64,000 nt of DNA from assembly GCA_965214615.1 (NCBI GenBank), contig OZ243952.1:806001-870000 (forward strand), given 5' to 3'. The notes under the pieces are model-generated. The model had not been told where the DNA came from. It made no database searches and saw nothing but the letters and a program-made list of their open reading frames with translations. This DNA is from CBDAUN01 sp965214615. GTDB taxonomy: Bacteria > Pseudomonadota > Gammaproteobacteria > Arenicellales > JAJDZL01. Position numbers and translations under genes: made by a program. Shown here in pieces: positions 17,126 through 25,306 of this stretch. The first letter of the stretch is position 1. The number at the start of each line of letters is the position of its first letter.

Positions 17126-18169
17126 ATGGCCATCCATATACACCGCGGCGAAGCGTTTGAAACCATCTGCCCGAATCGGGGGGAGCGGATTTTATACTGC
17201 GGACTGCGCCATGGAATTGTGCTGCCCTACGAATGTGGCACGGGCACTTGCGGAACATGCAAAGCGGTTCTGGAGGACGGAGAAGTCGAATTGCGCTGGC
17301 CGCAAGCCCCCGGGATGCGCTACGTCCGGGAACAGCGCAACGAATACCTTTTGTGCCAGTGCGTTGCCAAATCGGATGAGGTGCATATACGGACAAGGCC
17401 GGCACGGAGATTTCCGATTGCGCTTCCCGTCCCGAAGCATTTTCGCGGTGAAATTTTCGATCAGCGTCTTCTTAACCCGCTGGTTTGCGAGTTTGTGCTT
17501 CGGGTCGATGCCGACATCGAATATCTGCCCGGTCAGTATGTGACGCTCGAGCATCCGGACATTCACGGCTATCGCGCCTATTCGATGACGAAGAGCTACT
17601 CATTGAACGGGCGGGAGATGCATTTTGTTGTCAAGCGCACGCACGAAGGTAAGTTTACCAACTGGCTATTTGAAGGTGATCGCACTGGAGCGCAGTTTAG
17701 CGGTTTCGGTCCGCTGGGGCGTGCCGTGCCGGTTCCGGAGAGCGAGAGAGATATCGTTGCGCTGGCGGGGGGCACGGGCATTGCCGGGATTATGGCCATT
17801 GTGGATTGGGCAGTCGCTTGCGGACACCTGCAGTCGCATCAATTGCATTTGGTGTTCGGCTTGCAAAATTTGGACGATCAGTTTTTCTTTGCCCGCCTTG
17901 ATGAACTTTGCGCGCAGTGGAGGAATTTGACTGTGACGGTTGCGCTGACCGACGACAGGGATGTCGATTCAGCGAAATTGGAATATGGCGCTCTGGCTTT
18001 CGGCAAGGGCTATTTGCATGAAGTGGCCGCGCACTGTCTTGGCGATCTTTCGTCTGTTACGACGGTGTTCATCGCCGGACCGCCGCCTGCTGTAGACGCA
18101 TCGCTGAAAATGCTTGTCAAAGAAAGAAAGCATCCTGCTTCGAAAATTAGATTCGACAAGTTCGGATAA
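17126..18169 (+). CDS. Ferredoxin-NAD(P)H flavin reductase (oxygenase reductase type)
   Basis: A 347-residue electron-transfer protein. The N-terminal 90 residues are a plant-type [2Fe-2S] domain with cysteines in YECGTGTCGTCK (C37, C42, C45) and a fourth near LLCQC (C77). Next comes a ferredoxin-NADP reductase module with the FAD motif RAYSMT and the NAD motif LAGGTGIAG, ending in AGPPPAVDASL. Such reductases feed electrons to Rieske or diiron oxygenases. It lies 107 bases after soxG on the same strand, so it could serve glycine-betaine or dimethylglycine demethylation; no oxygenase gene is visible nearby. A weak 5-bp hairpin (AGACC-GAA-GGTCT, near 17080) lies in the gap. Confidence 0.85.
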   Translation: MAIHIHRGEAFETICPNRGERILYCGLRHGIVLPYECGTGTCGTCKAVLEDGEVELRWPQAPGMRYVREQRNEYLLCQCVAKSDEVHIRTRPARRFPIALPVPKHFRGEIFDQRLLNPLVCEFVLRVDADIEYLPGQYVTLEHPDIHGYRAYSMTKSYSLNGREMHFVVKRTHEGKFTNWLFEGDRTGAQFSGFGPLGRAVPVPESERDIVALAGGTGIAGIMAIVDWAVACGHLQSHQLHLVFGLQNLDDQFFFARLDELCAQWRNLTVTVALTDDRDVDSAKLEYGALAFGKGYLHEVAAHCLGDLSSVTTVFIAGPPPAVDASLKMLVKERKHPASKIRFDKFG

Positions 18170-18661
18170 ATACCGCTATTCAGAAAGTGTCCGCAGAGCA
18201 AATAGTGCAAATGCCTGGATATCTGGAGCGTTTTGCAATCCGGTTTTATCCTGCCGCTTTTTTGCTTGTGGGTACAGTTCCCCCATCCTTTACTTTGGAA
18301 AGCAAGCGCACACAATCGGGTGACGCGATAACCTCAGATTGTGAATAAATTTTAAGGTTAGTGTCGGCGCGAAGCGGTGACTCTAACCTGTTTGAACGTG
18401 CCGCGAAGCCCCCCGGGCACTATGGGGAAAGTATAGCTGAATCGGGCCGCTGGGCGGCTGGGATGAAAGTCGGCACGATTCTGGCACAGGGGTTGGATTT
18501 GCCTTTGATGGCGAACAAGGCGCGCTGCGCGTCAATGCTACAGCCTTGCCGGCGGCGATTCGAGCTGCACCGGACTGTATTGAACCTTGGCAGTGGCCCG
18601 CAGGCACAGTCATGCCTGACGGCGAGGGTCGTCATTTTCATCGACACCGGGCGACGTGTCT
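18170..18661. other. Gene-free stretch before the IS91-type remnant
   Basis: I see no convincing gene in these 492 bases. Short inverted repeats occur near 18330-18400: TAACCT with AGGTTA, and GGTTAG with CTAACC around a GC-rich loop. These could be the hairpin of an IS91-type element end, but I cannot confirm an element boundary. Confidence 0.3.
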
Positions 18662-19411
18662 TCATGCGGCCAACGCCGGAGGAGCCCGGGCGAGCTGCTG
18701 CTGTGAACGGTAATTGAACAAGGCTTCGTAGGTCGCGCATTTGAGAACCAGCTTCATAGGGCTTTGGCACTTTGTGCACGCAGGGACGAAGGCTTCGGCA
18801 GCGGATTCGGGTTTAGCGTCGTTGTCGAATCCGGTTTGCGCCTTGACCGCTTCAATCGTGGCTGCCGCCTTGGAGTTGGCAAGGATTCCGAAATTGCGGA
18901 TCCGGTGAAAGCCGCGAGGCAGGACATGCAGCAGATAGCGTCGGATGAACTCGGCGCCAGACAAGGTCATGACGGCGTAGCCTGGCTTTTGCATCGCCTT
19001 TCGAACCGGCTTGCGGTAGCGGAACGAGACGCGGGTGCCGTCAAATGCGGTCAGGCGCGAGTTTCCGATTGCGACGCGGTGGGTGTAGCGCGACAGGTAC
19101 CGCAAAAGCGCCTTGGGCCCTGCGAACGGCTGCTTGGCGTAGACGTTCCACTCGACACCGCGTGCATCGTCGCACAGCGTCTTGAACGCCTTGGGGTCGC
19201 GATAGCGCGCGATCGGTTCGGGGAACTTGAGCTTTCCGGCGCGCCAGGTGCGCTCACGTTGTTCGAGGAAGCGGCGGCGGAAGTATCTTGACAGCACCTT
19301 GACTGGCGCGAAAAACGTTGAGCTGCCGGTCTTGTATGTTCCGGTTGCCACATCGAAGCCTGCGTTCGCGACGATGACGTGAGTATGTGGATGCCACAGT
19401 AGTACTTGATT
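18662..19411 (-). pseudogene. IS91-family transposase, N-terminally truncated
   Basis: The frame reads WHPHTHVIVANAGF at its start, which contains the H-x-H pair of the HUH nuclease site. It continues through VLSRYFRRRFLEQ, LLRYLSRYTHRVAIGNSRL and SGAEFIRRYLLHVLPRGFH, all typical of IS91-type (Y2) transposases used in rolling-circle transposition. The normal N-terminal zinc-binding part is absent. The open frame stops at a TAG (19412-19414) lying inside the palindrome, so no intact start exists. The first ATG downstream (19351) would lose the HUH motif. The C-terminus seems complete, ending in a CxxC-containing tail. Confidence 0.8.
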
Positions 19412-19438
19412 CTAATGCCGAGCTCGGCATTAGAATCA
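19407..19438. repeat. 32-bp perfect palindrome at the transposase truncation point
   Basis: The half-site TGATTCTAATGCCGAG (19407-19422) is followed directly by its exact reverse complement (19423-19438), centred on GAGCTC. It coincides with the point where homology to the IS91-type transposase ends. It looks like two copies of an element end joined tail to tail, or a hairpin left by a small palindromic insertion. Confidence 0.85.
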
Positions 19439-19556
19439 GATTACACCTTGATGAAGCAATGTACGCATGCATGTCCTGTTCTCCTGTACTGGTACCGGGT
19501 ATCACAATCCAATCCGTGCCAAAACCCCTCGCCCCAGTTGTGTAGCTTTGTTCTCT

Positions 19557-19844
19557 TTACTCTGGAGAAAACAACGCGCGCCTGACCGCTTCCGGTTCCT
19601 TTTCGATCACGCGCAGTAAGGTTGCGGCTGGCCCATTGACCTGACGGACCCCCTGTTCCCACTTGCGATAGCCGGACAGACTCATACCCAGCAAAGGTGC
19701 CATCTGGGCCTGTGTCAGCTTCACTTGCTCACGGATTTCGCGTGGAGTCACGGGGGCATGAACTATGGCGGGGCCTTCACCCTTTGCATGGGCAAGGGCT
19801 TCGTTGAGGGACTGAATCAGGTCTTCTCCAAATTTACTCATCAT
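19557..19844 (-). CDS. HTH antitoxin, HigA-like
   Basis: A 95-residue protein with a helix-turn-helix of the Cro/C1 type: VTPREIREQVKLTQAQMAPL then LGMSLSGYRKWEQGVRQVNG. This layout, with an N-terminal arm and an HTH in the second half, is common in antitoxins of RelE/HigB-type pairs and in NadS-like regulators. It would bind the toxin and repress the shared promoter. The start overlaps the toxin stop by 4 bases, so the two are translationally coupled. The toxin-first order is that of HigBA systems. AAGGAG stands just before the start. Confidence 0.8.
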   Translation of the reverse strand: MMSKFGEDLIQSLNEALAHAKGEGPAIVHAPVTPREIREQVKLTQAQMAPLLGMSLSGYRKWEQGVRQVNGPAATLLRVIEKEPEAVRRALFSPE

Positions 19845-20179
19845 CTTCTCTCCTTTTCAGCTCTTTTGATCGCGGCTGCAACGGCCCGGACGGTGCGCAG
19901 TTCCAAAGGACTCAAATCGGTCTTGGCAGATTTCGCATAGGCGAGTAGCGCGTAGACCGGTATGTGTTTGCTGCCGTAGAAATAGACCACCCGCGCACCA
20001 CCTCTCTTGCCACGGCCCAAGGCGGCAAATCGCAACTTACGCACGCCGCCCGTGCCAGGAATCTCATCGCCTGCGGCCGGGTGAGTGGCCAGATAGTCAA
20101 TCAATGCCTTCCGTTCGCTCTCGGTGAACAGCCGGTCAGCCTGTCGGGTAAAGGTCGGGGTCTCGGCGACTGTTTGCAT
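19841..20179 (-). CDS. RelE/HigB-type toxin
   Basis: The 112-residue product has the pattern of RelE-superfamily mRNA interferases: TPTFTRQADRLFTESERKAL, then the GTGGVRKLRFAALGRGKRGG core and ARVVYFYGSKHIPVYALLAY. These toxins cut mRNA at the ribosome. I chose the ATG at 20179 rather than the in-frame ATG at 20206, because the sigma-70 promoter (20187-20215) would start RNA almost exactly at 20179 and would lie inside the longer gene. It precedes and overlaps the antitoxin gene. The module appears intact although the mobile region around it has decayed. Confidence 0.8.
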   Translation of the reverse strand: MQTVAETPTFTRQADRLFTESERKALIDYLATHPAAGDEIPGTGGVRKLRFAALGRGKRGGARVVYFYGSKHIPVYALLAYAKSAKTDLSPLELRTVRAVAAAIKRAEKERR

Positions 20180-20186
20180 TGAATAC

Positions 20187-20215
20187 TGTATAACCCATTG
20201 GGGCATTCATGTCAA
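20187..20215 (-). promoter_or_regulatory. Strong sigma-70 promoter of the toxin-antitoxin unit
   Basis: On the minus strand TTGACA (20215-20210) and TATACA (20192-20187) stand 17 bases apart, near consensus. A small dyad CCCA-N-TGGG lies in the spacer and could be an antitoxin operator. Expected transcription start is about 20180, next to the toxin ATG at 20179, predicting a leaderless or nearly leaderless mRNA. Confidence 0.65.
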
Positions 20216-20359
20216 GAGGCATGGAAAGGTCTTGGTTATGACTCGGTTGCCTATCGCTGGTATCCATATTGTGACCTTGACAGATCAGAATCTTTCAATG
20301 TCACGCATTACGCGATTGATAAGTTCTACAAATACTGAAATATCGCTGAGATAATGAAG

Positions 20360-20749
20360 TTAGTCCCCTTGATTTGCCAGTTCCCACGAATAGCGTTTTT
20401 GCCACCATCTCATGTCTTCATCAATATATTCGAAGAATTCACGAAGACTTGAAATATTGCGGTGCGTGAGCCCTTCCACCCGATCCGGACATTTCAGAAC
20501 CTTCTCGTAGAATATGCCAAACGCCGAGACCGTGATATTGGTGGTGCAAGGCAAAAGACCTTCGTCGATGCGCATCACGACGTATTGTTGAATCTGCTCG
20601 CCGCTCTGCAGCGCCGGCGAACACCCGAAATGTTTCGCCGCCTTGTCAAGTTCGTGCACATAAGCCTTCTGAGTCTTGTCTGCCAAGCCTCGTACTTTCA
20701 TATAATCATAGGTGCTTTGCCGTTCAGGCGAGCATGGCATGCGAGCCAT
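20360..20749 (-). pseudogene. Tyrosine recombinase fragment (core-binding domain only)
   Basis: From about MARMPCSPERQ the frame encodes a SAM-like phage-integrase N-terminal domain: YDYMKVRGLADKTQKAYVHE, then LDKAAKHFG and VSAFGIFYEKVLKCPD. Integrases of this kind commonly accompany IS91-type transposases. Similarity ends after CPD; the catalytic R-H-R-Y domain is missing and the last 40 residues look unrelated. It cannot be an active recombinase. An upstream extension of the same open frame to 20980 does not look like integrase. Confidence 0.65.
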
Positions 20750-20999
20750 TGTTGCAACGGAACATCTCTGTACTCCTGTTGTGATTGAAAATCGTAAATG
20801 GTGGTGAGCCGGTGCAACGGCCACCACCGTTATACGATCAATCAGTTTTCCAAGGGAGACTGGGGAAACAGTGCAAGATGGACGCGACTGCTCAGATGTT
20901 CGGCAAGGAGATTGCCACGAAGCGGCTTGGTTCAATATGAATATAAACATTGCTGCTAAGCTGTAGAAGCAGACACTCAATTACCAACCACTTGCTGAC

Positions 21000-21386
21000 A
21001 TGAGAGCATTTCTAATTTCGATCTGGCTGCCGATATCGGTATTTGTGATCTCCTATACCAGGCTGGCCATGATGGGCGAATCAGCCGGGCCCAGCCTAGC
21101 TCAGTTTTTCGACCCGTACGCAACCTTGCTGCTGATCTTTGTCACTTGGCCGTGCGGCGTGCCGTTGACCATAGCGCTAATGAAGTTGTATCGGCGGAAT
21201 CGGATTACCTCCTATATTCTTACGGTTCTTTTGGTGCCTCTTACGGGCATGTTCGCACTATTCGGCGGATTGTTCGGTCCGTTTGGCGTCGCGGCCTATT
21301 CAGTAGTTGCCTCGACCCCTGCATGGGTTGTTCTGGGAATTATCACCTTGTTCCAGCATCGGCGTTCGCTGCGCGAAAAATTGTAA
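21000..21386 (+). CDS. Small multi-pass membrane protein, function unknown
   Basis: A 128-residue hydrophobic protein with about four membrane segments: AFLISIWLPISVFVIS near the start, YATLLLIFVTWPCGVPLTIA, SYILTVLLVPLTGMFALFGG, and a last glycine-rich helix up to WVVLGIITLF. It ends in a charged tail (QHRRSLREKL). I do not recognise a family. It stands alone between the mobile region and the HAD gene with no strong ribosome-binding site. The hydrophobic pattern supports a real gene. Confidence 0.55.
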   Translation: MRAFLISIWLPISVFVISYTRLAMMGESAGPSLAQFFDPYATLLLIFVTWPCGVPLTIALMKLYRRNRITSYILTVLLVPLTGMFALFGGLFGPFGVAAYSVVASTPAWVVLGIITLFQHRRSLREKL

Positions 21387-21582
21387 ATTTGGCAGGAGAG
21401 GTTGCAGTTGATTTATTCAGGATGCGGAGTTGCCGCGCGGCGGCTAGTGCGTTGTGAATCGCTGAAGCACGTTTGAAACCAATTTTATAGATTCAGAAAC
21501 AATTTTCTTCTAAGCGTTCCGTTGACTAATATCCGGTAATCGAAAACAACAATCAGAACTCGAAGCATAGTAAGGGGAACCC

Positions 21583-22332
21583 GTGATTCAAGCAATTACA
21601 TTTGACCTTTGGGATACGGTCATCCAGGATGATTCCGATGAACCGTTGCGGCTCCAGCGCGGATTGAGATCAAAATACGACGAGCGCCGATATCTCATAT
21701 GGGAACTGGCAAGTTCGATTCAGCCGACCTCCTTTGAGAAGGCAACTTTTGCATACGACGCGATCGATATCGCGTTCAACAAGGTATGGCACGACCAGCA
21801 TGTGACCTGGACGGTTGCAGAAAGGCTCGGGCTGATTGCAAAAGCGCTCGGCATTGAATTCCCTAAGGACAAGCTCAGCGCGACAATCAAGAAGCTGGAA
21901 GTGATGGAAGTCGATGTGCCGCCTACGCCGGTTGATGGTGTCGAAGATGTACTGGATCAGCTGTCATCATCCTATAAGCTCGCCGTAATTTCCGACACGA
22001 TTGTCTCTCCCGGACGAGAATTGCGCAATTGGCTGGAAAAGCACGGGTTGCTGCAATTTTTCTGCGGATTCGCATTCTCTGACGAAGTGGGACGATCGAA
22101 GCCGCATCCGAGAATTTTTGAATCCGCGGCATCGCAGCTGAACGTTGATCTGGATCGAATTGTGCATATTGGAGACCGCGAGCATAACGACATTAAGGGT
22201 GCGCATGCGATGAACATGCGGGCAATTCTATTTACCGGAAGCCGCAAAACCGATTTGCCGAACAACACGGCAGACGCCGTGTGCGAGGACTACAGGGAGT
22301 TGCCTTCGATCCTTCGCTCATTGGAAAATTGA
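21583..22332 (+). CDS. HAD-superfamily hydrolase
   Basis: A 249-residue phosphatase-like protein. Motif I is FDLWDTVIQD, motif II VISDT, motif III lysine in RSKPHPRIFE, and motif IV HIGDREHNDIKGAHAMNM, all in the order of HAD phosphatases with a helical cap (residues about 20-110). The tryptophan in the DLWD motif is less common than DLDGT; the second aspartate, the general acid, is kept. Start is GTG 21583 with AAGGGG upstream. The substrate is unknown; the neighbours (amidotransferase, phosphonatase) do not settle it. Confidence 0.8.
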   Translation: MIQAITFDLWDTVIQDDSDEPLRLQRGLRSKYDERRYLIWELASSIQPTSFEKATFAYDAIDIAFNKVWHDQHVTWTVAERLGLIAKALGIEFPKDKLSATIKKLEVMEVDVPPTPVDGVEDVLDQLSSSYKLAVISDTIVSPGRELRNWLEKHGLLQFFCGFAFSDEVGRSKPHPRIFESAASQLNVDLDRIVHIGDREHNDIKGAHAMNMRAILFTGSRKTDLPNNTADAVCEDYRELPSILRSLEN

Positions 22333-22368
22333 TACAATTCAAATTTTGATTCCATCGGAGAGGATAAG

Positions 22369-23235
22369 ATGTTCAGTGAATCGTTGCGTCTATTGGTGAT
22401 CGAAGGCTACGTCCGAGCAGACAGGGAGCGACTCGTTGAAAGCGGCATGTCGGCTGCGAGCGATCTGTATACGGATGTGCTCAAGTCATTGGCTCCGAAT
22501 GCGACGGTGGACATCGTAACACCGGCTGATCCGGATACGCCGTTGCCATCAGGCGAACAATTGGCGGCCTACGACGGAGTAGCGATGACGGGTTCCAGCC
22601 TATCGGTGATTGATTCGGAACATGAGTCGGTGCGTCCGCAAATTGACCTGATTGACGAGGTGTTCGAGCAAGGCGTTCCATCGACAGGCAGTTGCTGGGC
22701 AATGCAGGTTGGGGTGGTTGCCGCCGGCGGCGTGGTCGGGCAGAACCCGAAGGGGCGCGAAATGGGTGTCGCGCGCAAAGTCGCGCTGACCGATGCCGGC
22801 AGGGCTCACCCGCTCTATGATGGCAAGCCCGCCGTATTCGATGCGCTTGCAAGCCACGAAGATGAAATCACTGTTCCGCCTCCGAATTCGACCATCTTGT
22901 CCGGAAATTCAATGTCGGATATTCAATCGATTGAAATCCGTCATCGCAACGGAGTGATGTGGACCGTCCAGTATCACCCGGAATACAACTTGCGCGAACT
23001 GGCGGCGCTGATCCGGTGCCGCGAGGAACGTCTCATCCGAATGGGATTTTTCGACAGCAGCGAAAGCTTGACAGACTACGCGGACAAGCTGGAAGCTGTC
23101 CACGAAGACAACAATCGAAAGGACTTGACCTGGGCGCTCGGCATTGACTCGGATATTTTGGACCCTAACATCCGCTATCGGGAATTGAGCAACTGGATCA
23201 AATTTCAAGTGCTGCCGCGAGCATGCTCTGCATGA
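22369..23235 (+). CDS. Class I glutamine amidotransferase-like protein
   Basis: A 288-residue stand-alone amidotransferase fold. The nucleophile elbow is TGSCWAMQVGVVAAGG, and the catalytic His-Glu pair lies in VQYHPEYNLREL, so the triad is complete. AYDGVAMTGSSLSV is the strand before the oxyanion loop. About 50 extra residues follow the triad. Relatives are annotated as GMP-synthase-like or gamma-glutamyl hydrolase-like proteins acting on small amides; the substrate is not clear. AGAGGA stands before the ATG, 36 bases after the HAD gene, suggesting co-transcription. Confidence 0.75.
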   Translation: MFSESLRLLVIEGYVRADRERLVESGMSAASDLYTDVLKSLAPNATVDIVTPADPDTPLPSGEQLAAYDGVAMTGSSLSVIDSEHESVRPQIDLIDEVFEQGVPSTGSCWAMQVGVVAAGGVVGQNPKGREMGVARKVALTDAGRAHPLYDGKPAVFDALASHEDEITVPPPNSTILSGNSMSDIQSIEIRHRNGVMWTVQYHPEYNLRELAALIRCREERLIRMGFFDSSESLTDYADKLEAVHEDNNRKDLTWALGIDSDILDPNIRYRELSNWIKFQVLPRACSA

Positions 23236-23272
23236 GAGACCCGGCGCTGGTACCGCTGCAGAGTCTTCGCCG

Positions 23273-24103
23273 CTACGGATTGTCGCCGGAAGCAAGGCGT
23301 CGGTTGATATCCCCGACGACATCAAGCAGCTCGGAAAATTCATTGACGACGTAGTGTGCTCCGGCCCGGGACAGCTTCTCCCGCGCCGCAGCCAGGCGGC
23401 GCTCGATTTGATAGGCAGGCATTGAATCCGCTTGTGAAAGCGAATTGACGTCCATATAGTTGCTGTAGCGTGCGATTCCGACAGTCCAGCAACCTGCCAC
23501 CAGTCCTTCTTCAATGCCGCTTGAGGTGTCATCTACCTTGACAACCGACTCAATTGGAGAAATGTCGAGCAATTCCATATTGCGATAGATCATGAACGGC
23601 TTCGGACGTGTGCCGTTGGCGACGTCATCGCCGGCGACAGTGGTATCCGGAACATAGCCCTGCCTGTGTGCCTCAATCTTGAGAATGTCGACCATGCTTC
23701 GCACGAAGCCTGTCGTTGTTCCGATTTTTATGCCCTCGGTCTGCATTGTCCGGGTGGTTTGAGCGACACCCGGCAGCAGCGTGGCATACTCCTTCAGGCA
23801 ATTCAGCTGAATTGAGACGAAGTCGTTGTACAGCCGTGCAAGGTCGTCGCGAGTCGGGTCCGCCCTGTGGACATTTCTCCATCGGTTACGGATTTCGGGC
23901 ATCTGGGTCAGCGCCTCGATGTGCAGGTCCTTGCGAAGCCCCATCGGCCCGCGCGCCTCTTGAACCGAAATCTCGATTCCGTGCTTGCCGAAAGCTTCAA
24001 CGAATGCGATGGCTGGCGCGATGACATAGGCATCTACGGTTGTTCCGCTCCAATCCAGAATCAGAGCCTTGACTGCGTCGTTGTATGTTCGTGACATTGT
24101 CAA
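23273..24103 (-). CDS. phnX: Phosphonoacetaldehyde hydrolase (phosphonatase) PhnX
   Basis: PhnX splits phosphonoacetaldehyde to acetaldehyde and phosphate in 2-aminoethylphosphonate breakdown. LILDWSGTTVDAYVIAP carries the nucleophile (Asp17), GPMGLRKDLHIEAL carries the Schiff-base lysine (Lys58), and KIGTTTGFVRSMVDIL, KPFMIYRNME and VVKVDDTSSGIEEGL follow in family order. The last reads DDT where most members have GDT. The partner transaminase phnW is not next to it. It overlaps the acetyltransferase gene by 4 bases, suggesting a two-gene operon. Confidence 0.85.
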   Translation of the reverse strand: MTMSRTYNDAVKALILDWSGTTVDAYVIAPAIAFVEAFGKHGIEISVQEARGPMGLRKDLHIEALTQMPEIRNRWRNVHRADPTRDDLARLYNDFVSIQLNCLKEYATLLPGVAQTTRTMQTEGIKIGTTTGFVRSMVDILKIEAHRQGYVPDTTVAGDDVANGTRPKPFMIYRNMELLDISPIESVVKVDDTSSGIEEGLVAGCWTVGIARYSNYMDVNSLSQADSMPAYQIERRLAAAREKLSRAGAHYVVNEFSELLDVVGDINRRLASGDNP

Positions 24104-24717
24104 GTCGACCGAGGGTCATCAATGATCTTGAATTCCTGCTTGAATGGCGAGAACCCGGCTTTCTGATAGGTTGCGATGGCGTTGGGATGGTCAAAGTTGC
24201 ATGTATGTACCCAAAGGCGCTTGATTTCTTTAGACCAGGCGGCATCTACCGCCCATCGAAGAAAATACAGTCCAAGCCCGCGGCCGATAAAGTCAGGAGT
24301 CAATCCGAAATAGGCGATCTGTACGTCATCTTCGACTGTGACGTCGAACTCGACATATCCGGCTGGCGTGCCCCGCACATAGAGGACATAGATTTCGATG
24401 GCGGGGTCTTCGATTATTTTTGCCAGTTCCTCGTCTGAGAGAGAATTTCGTTCATACCATAGCCACTGATTTCCTACGGCGCGATACAGATAGCGATAGA
24501 AGGATACGGTCGGCGGTTGAGAACGAATAATCGAAAGGCGCTCGAGGCGGTTGCTGCGATGCGGGCGAGACGGCCGCTTTGTCATTTCCAGATAGGTAAT
24601 TGCCATGCGCAGCTTTCCTTCCGGCACTGGCGGATGTTCGTCTTTCGCTGCAGACTTGTGTTTCGATTCTCTGACGAAATGCGGATAAACCTTGGATTGA
24701 CGAGTCATGAATGACAA
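24100..24717 (-). CDS. GNAT-family N-acetyltransferase
   Basis: The 205-residue protein has a GNAT core in its second half: YVLYVRGTPAGYVEFDV, then YFGLTPDFIGRGLGLYFLRW with the acetyl-CoA pyrophosphate loop, and HPNAIATYQKAGFSPFK. About 60 N-terminal residues are basic and poorly conserved in appearance, so a later start is possible. It precedes phnX with a 4-base overlap. The E. coli phn operon also has a GNAT gene (phnO) that acetylates aminophosphonates, so a related role is possible but unproven. Confidence 0.8.
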   Translation of the reverse strand: MSFMTRQSKVYPHFVRESKHKSAAKDEHPPVPEGKLRMAITYLEMTKRPSRPHRSNRLERLSIIRSQPPTVSFYRYLYRAVGNQWLWYERNSLSDEELAKIIEDPAIEIYVLYVRGTPAGYVEFDVTVEDDVQIAYFGLTPDFIGRGLGLYFLRWAVDAAWSKEIKRLWVHTCNFDHPNAIATYQKAGFSPFKQEFKIIDDPRST

Positions 24718-24863
24718 CTACGAATGGAAACCCAGAAATCAAGCCGCAAATTGACCGAAAGCGCGGTGATGTATCGAATCACCGCGTATAAGCCGAAGTT
24801 CAAAGAGACAATAATGCATAAGTTCCTGGTATAGTTGAATAAATCAAAATTACTGATTTCATC

Positions 24864-25272
24864 CTACTGGGCAGGATCTGATGACTCCCGCCTTCGACTC
24901 AGAAGGTCGAGCACCCATTCCTGATGCTCGCTCGGCGCGGTGATCATCCAGTATTCGGTCTTTTTTGTTCTCATCAGGCGCATCCGGTTCAAAGCATACC
25001 TTGGCAAGATCCTTGACCAGTGTTTTGATACTGTGGGTCAGATTGCCGGCATAGTTGGCCTCGGTCAGAGCCTTCCCGGCCTCATCGTCGAACAGCACCG
25101 GAGCGAGCCCTTTGATGGTGTCGATGTCCGCAGCCAAGTGTTGGTGCGGGACTGGGCGGACGATTTCGACATTTTTGGGCATCGGGCACGATGTGTTTTC
25201 AAAATCGGTGCGGACTATGCCGATCAGCGTAGAATCAAGGGAAAGTCGCTGACCAGGCTCTAAGCACTGCAC
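24864..25272 (-). pseudogene. Unrecognised gene with a frameshift at an A6 run
   Basis: From 25272 one frame reads through VRPVPHQHLAADIDTIKG and LTEANYAGNLTHSIKTLVKD to DAPDENKK. At the A6 run (24961-24966 on the plus strand as T6) the natural-looking sequence jumps to the +1 frame: TEYWMITAPSEHQEW then VLDLLSRRR, ending at 24864. The unshifted frame continues to 24859 with atypical composition. One A too many would explain this. I do not recognise the family. It lies 34 bases downstream of the first rpn gene on the same strand. Confidence 0.45.
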
Positions 25273-25306
25273 GGATCAAAGTCCGCAAACCGATGCGACA
25301 GCAGCG

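Larger units (their letters stand above)
18662..20749. mobile_element. Decayed mobile region: IS91-type transposase, TA pair, integrase fragment
   Basis: All four coding pieces here run on the minus strand. They are an N-truncated IS91-type transposase, an intact two-gene toxin-antitoxin unit, and the core-binding part of a tyrosine recombinase of the kind often found beside IS91-type transposases. A 32-bp perfect palindrome lies exactly where the transposase is cut. The pieces suggest several successive insertions and losses. Outer boundaries are not defined; no direct repeats were found by eye. Confidence 0.6.

Noticed and set aside
20205..20338. Plus-strand open stretch with a protein-like, aromatic-rich ending (AWKGLGYDSVAYRWYPY onward) stopping at 20338
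   Set aside because: It overlaps the toxin promoter, has no start or family match, and is too short to separate from chance; it might be the tail of a gene broken by the mobile region.
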